A DNA stretch of 22,465 nucleotides from CALMFQ01 sp964495595 (GTDB lineage: Bacteria > Pseudomonadota > Gammaproteobacteria > Burkholderiales > SCOH01): NCBI GenBank assembly GCA_964495595.1, contig CAZBWH010000054.1:1-22465 (forward strand), written 5' to 3'. Under the pieces are notes generated by a model. That model worked only from the letters and a program-made list of their open reading frames with translations, was not told where the DNA came from and ran no database searches. A program made the position numbers and the translations under genes. This document shows, one piece after another, positions 1-7,279 of the stretch. The stretch's first letter is position 1, and each line of letters starts with the position of its first letter.

Positions 1-150
1 TTCCAGTGCCACCCGTTCCAGTGCCACCCGTTCCAGTGCCACCCGTTCCAGTGCCGCCCGTTCCAGTCCCACCCGTTCCAGTGCCGCCCGTTCCAGTCCC
101 ACCCGTTCCAGTCCCACCCGTTCCAGTCCCACCCGTTCCAGTCCCGCCTG
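1..150. repeat. 15-bp tandem repeat, ten units, in frame
   Basis: Ten consecutive 15-bp units start at position 1 (consensus ttccagtSccRcccg on the + strand) and may continue beyond the window. Read on the minus strand in the lipoprotein frame, each unit encodes Thr-Gly-Gly-Thr-Gly. The unit-to-unit differences (gtgcc/gtccc, cacc/cgcc, and the last unit's cctg) fall at third codon positions and leave Gly or Thr unchanged. Confidence 0.95.
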
Positions 151-871
151 TGCCGCTGCCGCCATTGAGCGTCGTGATCAGCGTGGTCAGGGTGCCACCC
201 TGACTGACGGTGCTGACCAGTTGGCTGAGGGGGATGTTGGCGCTGGCCAGGCTGGCTCCGAGGGTGTCGAGGAACTTGTCCATCGGGTTGTTCGGGTTGC
301 CGGCTTCCAGATTGCCGGTGAAATAGTCTCCCAGACCGGTATTGCCGGCCGCACCCTGCAGCAGGGCCAGCTGGCTGTTGAGCGTGGTTTGTGCCTGTGC
401 CAGTGCGGCGGTGGTGATCTTGGCCGACACTGCGCTGTTGAACGTGGCGAAGTAAGTGGCCGGATCAGCCGCCACGGCTTGCGCCAGCGCCATTTCAGTC
501 AGCGGCGAGATATTGGCCACGCTGCTGCTGGCAGTGCTGGCGACTGCCGAGTGCAGTTTCAGCAGATTGTTCTGGCCGTTGACCTGCCCGCCAGTAATTT
601 CCAGAACGCACGGGCCGGTTTCATTGGCCAAGGTGATGCTGTAAGCGCCATTGGCTGCTGTGGTGGCGGTGCTGGAGCCGGACGAGCATTTCATCGCCAC
701 GGCGGCACCGCTGATTGGCTTGCCCGTAGCGGCAACGCCACTGACGGTTTTGCTGGTTGTCGTGCTGGGTGGCGGAGCGTCGTTGCTGGATGAATCGTCG
801 TTACAGGCCGAAATGAATACGCTGGCACCCAGCATCAGGCTCAGGGGCAGGATTCGGAAAGAGGTATGCAT
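1..871 (-). CDS. Secreted lipoprotein with Gly/Thr repeat region (3' end outside window)
   Basis: This frame is open from an ATG at 871 to the window edge: 290 residues, with the C-terminus missing. The N-terminus is a lipoprotein signal peptide: a hydrophobic stretch (about residues 7-22) ends in ISAC with the lipidated Cys at 23, followed by an acidic, Ser-rich tether (NDDSSSND). Residues of about 43-90 resemble a carboxypeptidase-regulatory-like beta fold (VSGVAATGKPISGAAV, then an NGAYSITL motif). A mostly helical segment follows, and from about residue 241 there are Thr-Gly-Gly-Thr-Gly repeats encoded by ten 15-bp units. An AAAGGAA ribosome site lies about 8 nt before the ATG. It is divergent from recQ. 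The function is unknown. The protein is probably anchored in the outer or inner membrane, and the repeats look like a flexible linker to a distal domain not in this window. Confidence 0.8.
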   Translation of the reverse strand, partial: MHTSFRILPLSLMLGASVFISACNDDSSSNDAPPPSTTTSKTVSGVAATGKPISGAAVAMKCSSGSSTATTAANGAYSITLANETGPCVLEITGGQVNGQNNLLKLHSAVASTASSSVANISPLTEMALAQAVAADPATYFATFNSAVSAKITTAALAQAQTTLNSQLALLQGAAGNTGLGDYFTGNLEAGNPNNPMDKFLDTLGASLASANIPLSQLVSTVSQGGTLTTLITTLNGGSGTGGTGTGGTGTGGTGTGGTGTGGTGTGGTGTGGTGTGGTGTGGTGTGGTG

Positions 872-1198
872 CAAGAGATTCCTTTCTGTGTGTTTGAAGA
901 GGTCATGACCGAATGTGGTTTGAAGGCGGGAACATCATCCCGCACTCGCTGCGTCGCGGGCGGCCCATGCTGGAAAAGGGAATGCATGCAAAGCCCGCGA
1001 TAATCGGGCGCACTGGTCAAGGTCTGGCGGCCTTGGCGCGGCTGCTTCTTGTTGCTGTCAAGTCCATGCTAGCCCCGCAGGCGTGTTTTGCCTAGGTGGA
1101 TTTGCACCGGCTGCGCCGGGCGGGGGCGGGGTGTTGCGCCGTGGCGACAGGGCGCTGTGCAGTATAATCGGCAGCCTGATCGTTCCGCTGGTTTGTCG
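872..1198. other. Divergent intergenic region, lipoprotein gene / recQ
   Basis: This is 327 bp with no convincing gene. It holds a perfect 10-bp palindrome GGTCATGACC (901-910), an inverted repeat GCGGGA-N6-TCCCGC (926-943), a small hairpin GCCCG-N7-CGGGC (993-1009), and a TATAAT -10-like hexamer (1163-1168) facing recQ. The two dyads nearest the lipoprotein gene sit where its promoter or leader would be and could be operator sites. That is inference from position only. Confidence 0.5.
1163..1168 (+). promoter_or_regulatory. -10-like element upstream of recQ
   Basis: A perfect TATAAT lies 30 nt before the recQ ATG. There is no good -35 at 16-18 bp; the nearest candidate, TTGCGC at 1134-1139, is 23 bp away. 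This may be an activator-dependent promoter or coincidence. Confidence 0.35.
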
Positions 1199-3001
1199 AT
1201 GCCTGATTCTGCTTCCCTGCAAAATGCCCTGCAGATACTTCGCCATGTTTTTGGCTACGCTGCGTTTCGTGGCCGGCAGGCCGAGATCATCGAGCAGGTG
1301 GCCAGCGGCGGCGATGCGCTGGTGCTGATGCCTACTGGTGGCGGTAAATCCCTGTGTTACCAGATTCCTGCCTTGCTGCGCCCTGGTTGTGGCGTAGTGG
1401 TGTCTCCGCTGATTGCGCTGATGCAGGATCAGGTGGCGGCTTTGCGCCAGGCGGGGGTCGAGGCGGCATTTCTCAATTCCACCCTGTCGGCGGTGGAGGC
1501 GGCCGAAGTGGAGCGCAGTCTGCTCAATGGCAGCCTGAAACTGCTGTACGTGGCGCCGGAGCGGCTGGTCAATCCGCGTTGTCTTGGCCTGCTGGCAAGC
1601 AGCAAGATTGCGCTGTTTGCCATCGACGAGGCGCATTGCGTGTCGCAATGGGGGCACGATTTCCGCCCGGAATACATCCAGCTGTCGGTGCTGGCCGAGC
1701 AGTTCCCGGCCGTGCCACGCATCGCGCTCACCGCTACCGCGGATCAGCAGACGCGCGACGAAATCGCTGAACGGCTGCAGCTGCAAGCCGCACCGGTATT
1801 CCTTTCCAGCTTTGATCGGCCGAACATCCGCTACACCGTGGTGGAGAAAGACAACCCGCGCAAGCAACTGCTGCATTTCCTGCGCAATAACCACGTCGGC
1901 GCCTCCGGCATCGTTTATTGCCTCAGCCGCAAAAAGGTCGACGAAACTGCCAGATGGCTGAAAGAGCAGGGCATCAAGTCGCTGCCCTACCACGCCGGCA
2001 TGGATGCCGACAGCCGCAGCCAGCATCAGGCCCGCTTTCTGCGCGAAGACGGGCTGGTGATGGTGGCCACGGTGGCGTTCGGCATGGGCATCGACAAGCC
2101 AGACGTTCGCTTTGTCGCGCATCTGGATTTGCCGAAAAGCCTGGAAGGGTATTACCAGGAAACCGGCCGCGCCGGCCGTGATGGCCTGCCAAGCGATGCG
2201 TGGATGGTGTACGGCCTACAGGATGTGGTGCTGCTGCGCGAAATGATCGAGCAATCGACCGCGCCGGACGAAATCAAGCGCATCGAGCGGCAAAAGCTGG
2301 ATTCGATGCTCGGCTACTGCGAAGCGCCGCAATGCCGGCGCCAGATTCTGCTCAACTATTTCGGTGAAGCCAGCCAGCCGTGTGGCAACTGCGACATCTG
2401 CCTTGCCCCGCCGCAGCGCTGGGATGCTTCGCTGCCGGTACAAAAGGCCATGTCGACCATCTACCGCAGTGGCCAGCGCTACGGCGCCACCCACCTGATC
2501 GACATCCTGCTGGGCAAATCGACACCGAAAATCCGCGAATGCGGCCACGACCATCTCAGCACCTACGGCATTGGCAAGGATCTGAGCGAGTCGCAGTGGC
2601 GTTCCACCTTGCGGCAACTGGTAGCCACCGGCATCCTGGACGTCAACGCCCACGGCGGCCTGCAGCTTACCGATGCTTGCCGGCCGATCCTGCGCGGCGA
2701 GCAGAGCGTGCAGTTGCGGCGAGTGACCGAGCAGGCCAAGTCCAGCGCCAGCAGCAAATCCCCGCTCACATTCGCCAACGATGCCGACCGTGAGCTCTGG
2801 GCCGCGTTGCGCCAATGCCGCAGCCGGCTGGCCGAAGAACAGAATGTTCCCGCCTACGTCATCTTTGCCGACGCCACCTTGCAGCAGATGCTGGAAAAGC
2901 GCCCGCAAAGCCTGGAATCGCTGCGCGACATCTCCGGGGTGGGCGATCGCAAGCTGGAACTGTACGGCACCGAGTTTCTGGCCGTATTGAGGCAGGGCTG
3001 A
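1199..3001 (+). CDS. recQ: ATP-dependent DNA helicase RecQ
   Basis: A 600-aa superfamily 2, 3'-to-5' helicase used in recombination and repair of stalled or gapped DNA. Visible features, in order: a RecQ N-terminal FGYAAFRGRQ motif (18-27), Walker A TGGGKS (46-51), DEAH box (143-146) followed by the RecQ aromatic-rich loop CVSQWGHDFRPEY (147-159), motif VI region YYQETGRAGRDG (318-329), zinc-binding cysteines C379, C395, C398 and C401, a winged helix, and a C-terminal HRDC domain (about 522-598). The length matches the E. coli enzyme (about 609 aa). The frame is open further upstream to 1088, but family alignment starts at ATG 1199. No clear Shine-Dalgarno precedes this ATG, so translation may be weak. 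It stands alone, and a short hairpin follows the stop. Confidence 0.96.
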   Translation: MPDSASLQNALQILRHVFGYAAFRGRQAEIIEQVASGGDALVLMPTGGGKSLCYQIPALLRPGCGVVVSPLIALMQDQVAALRQAGVEAAFLNSTLSAVEAAEVERSLLNGSLKLLYVAPERLVNPRCLGLLASSKIALFAIDEAHCVSQWGHDFRPEYIQLSVLAEQFPAVPRIALTATADQQTRDEIAERLQLQAAPVFLSSFDRPNIRYTVVEKDNPRKQLLHFLRNNHVGASGIVYCLSRKKVDETARWLKEQGIKSLPYHAGMDADSRSQHQARFLREDGLVMVATVAFGMGIDKPDVRFVAHLDLPKSLEGYYQETGRAGRDGLPSDAWMVYGLQDVVLLREMIEQSTAPDEIKRIERQKLDSMLGYCEAPQCRRQILLNYFGEASQPCGNCDICLAPPQRWDASLPVQKAMSTIYRSGQRYGATHLIDILLGKSTPKIRECGHDHLSTYGIGKDLSESQWRSTLRQLVATGILDVNAHGGLQLTDACRPILRGEQSVQLRRVTEQAKSSASSKSPLTFANDADRELWAALRQCRSRLAEEQNVPAYVIFADATLQQMLEKRPQSLESLRDISGVGDRKLELYGTEFLAVLRQG

Positions 3002-3022
3002 ACGCCGCTATGGGCGCGGCGT
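3002..3022 (+). terminator. Hairpin just after recQ
   Basis: A perfect 7-bp stem (ACGCCGC/GCGGCGT) with a 7-nt loop starts immediately after the recQ stop codon. No T-run follows, so it may be a Rho-type 3'-end stabiliser rather than an intrinsic terminator. Confidence 0.3.
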
Positions 3023-3259
3023 GCAGGCTGCTTGCCCTCCGGCCTGCGGTGCTGCGGCATTCTGGTCGGGCGGGTCTTTCTCGGCGCCAAGCAGGGTCAT
3101 GTCCTGTTTTTTCGTATGCATCGTAAGTAATTATCTGATTTTTTCTAAAAGCCAGCCGCGCTAAGCTCTGGGCTCTGTTGCCGTGATTTTTTGCCCATCG
3201 ACGGCGAAGTCCGTGCCAGCAGAACTTGGCAAGTTTCTTTTTTCTGGTAGGGGAAAATC

Positions 3260-4308
3260 ATGAAAAATCTATTGTCGGTCATGGCCGTGGTGCTGACCCT
3301 GGGCCTGACGTTCGGTGCGGCCGATGCCGAGGCCAAGCGCTTGGGGGGATCGAAATCGATGGGCATGCAACGGCAGAGCAGCACGTTCGACAAGGCACCG
3401 ACGACACCGGCGCAGGCTCCGATGGCCAATCCGGGTATGGCAGCGAAATCTGCCGTGCCTGCATCAGCTGCAGCACCCGCCAAACGTTCGTGGATGGGGC
3501 CGATTGCTGGCCTGGCGGCTGGCCTGGNNNNNNNNNNNNNNNNNNNNNNNNNNNNNNNNNNNNNNNNNNNNNNNNNNNNNNNNNNNNNNNNNNNNNNNNN
3601 NNNNNNNNNNNNNNNNNNNNNNNNNNNGCTGGCCTGGCGGCTGGCCTGGGGCTCGCAGCGCTGGCATCGCATTTTGGCTTTGGCGAAGGGCTGGCGAACA
3701 TGTTGATGATCGGTTTGCTGGTGATGGCTGCGTTGGCGATGATCGGCTTTTTCATGCGTAAACGGGCGATGACCCAGGCTTCAGCGCCGGGGAGCATGCA
3801 ATACGCGGGGGCCGGTATCGGCCACGGGGCGCCGCAGCCGCAACGTACTGATGTGCCGATGCCGGGCGCTGCCGGCAGTTCGGTTACAGGGATTGGCGCG
3901 GGCATTACGGCCAGCCCGGCCACTGCCGCGATTCCGGCCGGTTTTGACGTGCCGGCGTTCGAACGGGTGGCCAAGGTGCATTTCATCCGACTGCAGGCTG
4001 CCAACGATGAGCGCAATCTGGACGATATCCGCGAGTTCACCACGCCGGAAATGTTTGCCGAAATCAAGCTGGACATGAGTGAGCGTGGAACTGCCGCGCA
4101 GCAGACGGACGTTATGATGCTGGAGGCAGTATTGCTGGAGGTGGCTGATGAACCGGGCCGTGAAATCGCCAGCATCCGTTTCTACGGATCGATTCGGGAA
4201 AATGGCGGACAGGCTGAGGAATTCGACGAAATCTGGAATCTGGTCAAGCCACGATCCGGAAACGGTGGCTGGTTGCTGGCTGGTATTCAGCAGGCCGGTC
4301 AGCGGTAA
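3260..4308 (+). CDS. Tim44-like domain membrane protein (interrupted by assembly gap)
   Basis: The start is ATG 3260, with a purine-rich AGGGGA site just upstream. The N-terminal part has a signal-like segment (residues 1-24), then AKRLGGSKS and a Pro/Ala-rich stretch, then WMGPIAGLAAGL. The sequence enters 100 Ns and resumes as AGLAAGLGLAALASHFGFGE with a second hydrophobic segment (LMIGLLVMAALAMIGFF). A C-terminal Tim44-like domain follows (FERVAKVHFIRLQAANDE to the end). The two halves are in different frames only because of the N placeholder. Removing the Ns and one copy of the 22-bp sequence present at both gap edges gives one continuous 308-aa frame, about the usual length for bacterial Tim44-domain proteins. 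The bacterial family is poorly characterised and is thought to be membrane-associated. The gene is not broken in any way the sequence shows. Confidence 0.85.
3528..3627. other. 100-N assembly gap with duplicated edges
   Basis: Exactly 100 Ns form a placeholder. The 22 bases before it (3506-3527) are identical to the 22 bases after it (3628-3649). This pattern is expected when two contig ends overlap within a low-complexity Ala-Gly-Leu-Ala coding stretch. Confidence 0.95.
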
Positions 4309-4313
4309 GCGTC

Positions 4314-4354
4314 GCCGGTCTGCTGCGAGCGGGGAGGGGGCTCAGCGGGCCGGC
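4314..4354 (+). terminator. Stem-loop between convergent genes
   Basis: The 12-nt arms 4314-4325 and 4343-4354 pair fully in the + strand RNA if two G-U wobbles are allowed. The loop is 17 nt and a UUCUUC tract follows. It begins 5 nt after the Tim44-gene stop and overlaps the last codons of the convergent methyltransferase gene. It is a weak intrinsic terminator candidate for the + strand. Confidence 0.4.
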
Positions 4355-4989
4355 TTCTTCCCCAGTATCGACCAGTACAGCTTGAGGCCGAGAATGCGGA
4401 AATATTCGATTTCCTGCACCTTGCAGCCGGATTGTTCCACGAGTCCGGCATAATTCCAGACCGGGTGAAAAGCCGCTTCGGTAGTTATGCTGTAAAAACC
4501 GATGGCGAAGTACCAGTTGAGCCGTTGCAGCAGCCCGCGCCAGCCTTTTTCCGGCAGCATGAAATCGCCGGCGACGAAGTAGCCGCCTGGTTTGACCAGT
4601 GCGGACAGGTGTTTTGCTACTTTGGGCACCGTCTGTTCGTCAAACACATTGAGGAAAAAGTTGGCGATTACCATGTCGTACTGCTCGGTTTCGCTGACGT
4701 TGAAAATGTTGTCGTGCACCAGCCGGATCGGCGTTGGCGGGTGGGCCTTGTCGATCCGGCGCTGAAAATGCTGCAGCATGGTGGCGGACAGGTCGACTGC
4801 CGTGACCTGGGCGCCAAGTTTGCTGGCCTCGATCGCTTCCGTGCCATGGCCGACACCGGCGATCAGCACCTTGTCGCCCGGTTTCAAGTGTTTGAGCATG
4901 GCAACCTTGCATTTCGGAATCCTGCCCATGCTGTAAAGTGTGCCGGTGACTTCGTATTGAAACCCCACCAGCCAGTAGCCGTCTTTCAT
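4342..4989 (-). CDS. Class I SAM-dependent methyltransferase
   Basis: A 215-aa methyltransferase of the UbiE-like Rossmann type. SAM-binding motif I is VLIAGVGHGTEA (41-52), the acidic residue at the end of strand 2 is in AVDLS (64-68), and post-motif features include VIANFFLNVF and a VKPGGYFVAGDF strand typical of small-molecule methyltransferases. The start at 4989 is chosen because GGGAG lies 6 nt upstream; the frame stays open to 5061 but without a comparable ribosome site. The substrate cannot be told from sequence. Its aromatic-rich C-terminus (ILGLKLYWSILGKK) may contact membrane or lipid. It is convergent with the Tim44-domain gene and divergent from two small membrane-protein genes. 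Confidence 0.85.
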   Translation of the reverse strand: MKDGYWLVGFQYEVTGTLYSMGRIPKCKVAMLKHLKPGDKVLIAGVGHGTEAIEASKLGAQVTAVDLSATMLQHFQRRIDKAHPPTPIRLVHDNIFNVSETEQYDMVIANFFLNVFDEQTVPKVAKHLSALVKPGGYFVAGDFMLPEKGWRGLLQRLNWYFAIGFYSITTEAAFHPVWNYAGLVEQSGCKVQEIEYFRILGLKLYWSILGKKPAR

Positions 4990-5156
4990 GATTTCTCCCT
5001 TGTTGCATGAGGGTGTTGTTGTTTGAGATGTCGTTATACCATTGACATGCGGGTTCTGCATCAGCCGTTTGAGCCTTGCGCAGAACGACTCACTGCCCTT
5101 CCTGTCTGCTGGTGGACATCATGCCGAATACGGTATTTCAGATCAGGAGTAGCAAA

Positions 5157-5282
5157 ATGGACGAAAAACAGGTCGAGCACGAAACGGCGCTGAGCAAACG
5201 CAGCATTGCGATCATCGTTGCGGTATTCGGAATTTTTGCATTGGCGTCGCTGCTGGTGTCGCTGTTCATGCCGGCACGGTGA
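5157..5282 (+). CDS. Small single-TM protein (41 aa)
   Basis: ATG 5157 is preceded by a strong AGGAG (5145-5149) at 7-nt spacing. The 41-aa product has a charged N-terminus (MDEKQVEHETALSKR) and one hydrophobic helix (IAIIVAVFGIFALASLLVSLF), ending MPAR. By the positive-inside rule, the SKR next to the helix suggests a cytoplasmic N-terminus. The frame extends upstream to 5076, but that part has no ribosome site and an unremarkable sequence. The stop is followed 5 nt later by the start of a second microprotein gene. I do not recognise the family. The good ribosome site, TM helix, paired arrangement and downstream terminator together support a real gene. Confidence 0.6.
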   Translation: MDEKQVEHETALSKRSIAIIVAVFGIFALASLLVSLFMPAR

Positions 5283-5287
5283 GCCAG

Positions 5288-5422
5288 ATGAGCATGGAAA
5301 TGTTGCCGCTGGTGCTGCTGGGTGGATTTGTGGTGATTGCGATCGTGATCCTGCAGCTGCATGTACGACGAGCGGGACGTGAGCCGCAGAAGCAGGAAAC
5401 AGGCAACAAAAAAGCCGGCTGA
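5288..5422 (+). CDS. Small single-TM protein (44 aa)
   Basis: A 44-aa frame starts at ATG 5288, 5 nt after the previous stop; GGTGAG at that stop may serve as a ribosome site, suggesting translational coupling. The N-terminus (MSMEMLPLVLLGGFVVIAIVI) is one hydrophobic helix. A polar, basic tail follows (HVRRAGREPQKQETGNKKAG), so an N-out/C-in topology is likely. The stop codon TGA (5420-5422) lies inside the loop of the downstream terminator hairpin. I know no family for it. It looks like the second half of a two-gene microprotein operon, possibly small subunits of a membrane complex, which is inference. Confidence 0.55.
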   Translation: MSMEMLPLVLLGGFVVIAIVILQLHVRRAGREPQKQETGNKKAG

Positions 5423-5435
5423 AAACCGGCTTTTT
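5411..5435. terminator. Intrinsic terminator shared by convergent genes
   Basis: AAAGCCGG (5411-5418) pairs with CCGGCTTT (5426-5433) across a 7-nt loop. A TTTTT run lies at 5431-5435 and an A-tract precedes the stem, so it can act on both strands. It serves the microprotein pair (+) and ETF-QO (-, stop at 5455). The stop codon of the 44-aa protein lies in the loop. Confidence 0.85.
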
Positions 5436-5454
5436 GTCTGTCTGGCAACGTGCC

Positions 5455-7113
5455 TTACATGTTCGGGTAGTTCGGTCCGCCGCCACCTTCCGGCACCGTC
5501 CAGTTGATGTTCTGGCGCGGATCCTTGATGTCGCAGGTCTTGCAGTGCACGCAGTTCTGCGCGTTGATCTGCAGGCGCGGCTTGCCTTCATCCAGGCCAA
5601 CATATTCGTAAACACCTGCCGGGCAGAAGCGCTGCTCCGGGCCGGCGTAGAGATTCCAGTTGACGGCAACCGGGATCGACTCGTCCTTCAGTTTCAGGTG
5701 GCAAGGCTGATCTTCGGCATGATTGGTGTTGGAAATGAATACCGACGACAGTTTGTCGAAGCTGATCTTGCCATCCGGTTTCGGATAGTTGATTTTCGGC
5801 ATTTCGGCCGCCGGACGCAGGTATTCGTGGTCAGCCTTGTCGTGGTGGAATGTCCAGGGCAGGTTGATGCCCAGACAATGCATCCACATGTCGAAACCGC
5901 CGTACAGGGTGCCGCCGATCAGGCCGAACTTGCTCAGCGCCGGCTTGACGTTGCGCACCTTGTACAGGTCTTCGTAGACCCACGATTCCGGATACGCCTG
6001 AGCGTAAGCCGTCAGTTCGTCGTGGCCGGCTCGCCCCTGGTTCACTACGGCGTCGTAAGCCGCTTCAGCGGCCAGCATGCCGGTTTTCATCGCGTTATGG
6101 CTGCCCTTGATGCGTGGCACGTTGACGAAGCCGGCCGAGCAGCCGATCAGTGCCCCGCCCGGGAAGGTCAGCTTCGGTACCGATTGCAGGCCGCCTTCGT
6201 TGATGGCACGGGCGCCGTAGGCAATGCGCTTGCCGCCTTCGAAGAAGGTGCGGATGTGCGGGTGGGTCTTGAAGCGCTGGAATTCGTCGTACGGGCTCAG
6301 GTGAGGGTTTTCGTAGTTCAGGTGGACGACGAAGCCCACCATGACCTGATTGTTTTCCAGGTGATACAGGAACGAGCCGCCGCCAGTCTTGCTGTCCAGC
6401 GGCCAGCCCTGCGAGTGCATTACCAGGCCTGGTTTGTGTTTGGCCGGGTCGATTTCCCACAGCTCCTTGATGCCGATGCCGAATTTCTGCGGATCGACGC
6501 CGTCGCGCAGGTTGAATTTGGCCTGGATTTCCTTGGCCAGCGAGCCACGAACGCCTTCGGCAATGAAGGTGTACTTGGCGTGCAGTTCCATCCCCGGTGC
6601 GTATTCGTCTTTCGGCTGGCCATCGCGGCCAACGCCCATGTCGCCGGTGGCAACGCCCTTGACCGAGCCGTCGTCATGAAACAGTACTTCGGCAGCGGCA
6701 AAGCCGGGGTAGATTTCCACGCCCAGCTCTTCGGCCTGGCCTGCCAGCCAGCGGCAGACATTGCCCAGGCTGACGATGTAGTTGCCGTGGTTGTTCAGCA
6801 GCGGCGGCATCAGTTTTTCGGGGAACTGTTTGGCTCCGGTTTCGGTCAGGAACAGGAATTGATCTTCGGTCACCGGGGTGTTCAGCGGTGCGCCTTTTTC
6901 TTTCCAGTCAGGGATCAGCTCGTTCAGGGCAATCGGGTCAACCACCGCGCCGGACAGGATATGGGCGCCAACTTCGGAGCCTTTTTCCAGCACGCACACG
7001 CTGATTTCCTTGTCGTGCTGCGCGGCAAGCTGTTTCAGCCGGATCGCGGCGGACAAACCGGAAGGACCGGCGCCGACGATCACGACGTCATATTCCATAA
7101 ATTCTCGTTCCAC
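5455..7113 (-). CDS. Electron transfer flavoprotein-ubiquinone oxidoreductase
   Basis: A 552-aa ETF-QO: it takes electrons from reduced ETF (fatty acid and amino acid oxidation) and passes them to ubiquinone at the inner membrane. Visible features: an N-terminal FAD Rossmann motif VVIVGAGPSGLSAA (about 10-23), a middle region with the typical GIGIKELWEI segment, and a C-terminal ferredoxin-like 4Fe-4S site with Cys at 497, 521, 524 and 527 (NCVHCKTCDIKDP). Full family length is about 550. The start is GTG 7113, chosen because AAGGGG lies 6 nt before it; ATG 7098 (residue 6) is an alternative. No etfA or etfB lies nearby, so ETF must be encoded elsewhere. A promoter-like region with a dyad lies upstream. 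The protein family is certain; the symbols etfD and fixC are both used for it. Confidence 0.96.
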   Translation of the reverse strand: MEREFMEYDVVIVGAGPSGLSAAIRLKQLAAQHDKEISVCVLEKGSEVGAHILSGAVVDPIALNELIPDWKEKGAPLNTPVTEDQFLFLTETGAKQFPEKLMPPLLNNHGNYIVSLGNVCRWLAGQAEELGVEIYPGFAAAEVLFHDDGSVKGVATGDMGVGRDGQPKDEYAPGMELHAKYTFIAEGVRGSLAKEIQAKFNLRDGVDPQKFGIGIKELWEIDPAKHKPGLVMHSQGWPLDSKTGGGSFLYHLENNQVMVGFVVHLNYENPHLSPYDEFQRFKTHPHIRTFFEGGKRIAYGARAINEGGLQSVPKLTFPGGALIGCSAGFVNVPRIKGSHNAMKTGMLAAEAAYDAVVNQGRAGHDELTAYAQAYPESWVYEDLYKVRNVKPALSKFGLIGGTLYGGFDMWMHCLGINLPWTFHHDKADHEYLRPAAEMPKINYPKPDGKISFDKLSSVFISNTNHAEDQPCHLKLKDESIPVAVNWNLYAGPEQRFCPAGVYEYVGLDEGKPRLQINAQNCVHCKTCDIKDPRQNINWTVPEGGGGPNYPNM

Positions 7114-7182
7114 GATGATCCCCTTGATTGGCGCGGCGAGCTGGTTTGCCCGGTGTGGCTCCCGCGAAAAATGTTTGCAGAT

Positions 7183-7232
7183 GGAAAAATCGCGAGATTT
7201 TCCTATGATTTAGCGCTTTAGTCAAAAGTCAA
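7183..7232 (-). promoter_or_regulatory. Candidate ETF-QO promoter with dyad
   Basis: On the minus strand TTGACT (7225-7220) is followed after 17 nt by GAAAAT (7202-7197), and another TTGACT lies at 7232-7227. A near-perfect palindrome (7183-7203, GGAAAAATC-GCGA-GATTTTCC, one bulged A) overlaps the -10 and likely start site, where a repressor site would be placed. The elements are weak matches. Confidence 0.35.
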
Positions 7233-7279
7233 TCAAGCGTTTGCTTGGTGTGGCCTGGCAAGGCGTCCGTATCCCCGGC

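Noticed and set aside
1..150. CRISPR-like repeated units
   Set aside because: The 15-bp units are directly adjacent with no spacers, and keep codon frame. It is a coding minisatellite.
6..203. Plus-strand open frame with Pro-Val repeats over the 15-bp tandem repeat
   Set aside because: It is the reverse reading of the lipoprotein's Thr/Gly repeat. The minus-strand frame has a lipoprotein signal, a ribosome site and 240 residues of sensible protein before the repeat.
913..1095. 60-aa plus-strand frame upstream of recQ
   Set aside because: No ribosome site, no recognisable features, and it covers promoter-like dyads.
1058..2122. 354-aa minus-strand frame antisense to recQ
   Set aside because: Entirely overlaps recQ, whose motifs are certain. 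His/Gln/Arg-rich composition is typical of antisense frames in GC-rich genes.
3260..4308. Frameshifted pseudogene at the Tim44-domain locus
   Set aside because: The frame change comes from the 100-N placeholder. Overlapping the duplicated edges restores one frame.
5053..5086. 7-bp inverted repeat GTTCTGC/GCAGAAC near a TTGACA in the methyltransferase/microprotein intergenic region
   Set aside because: No -10 at a suitable distance from TTGACA and a short arm length; chance is a sufficient explanation.
5434..7221. 595-aa plus-strand frame
   Set aside because: It is antisense to ETF-QO along its whole length. It has no family features, whereas the minus strand encodes an intact enzyme with FAD and 4Fe-4S motifs.
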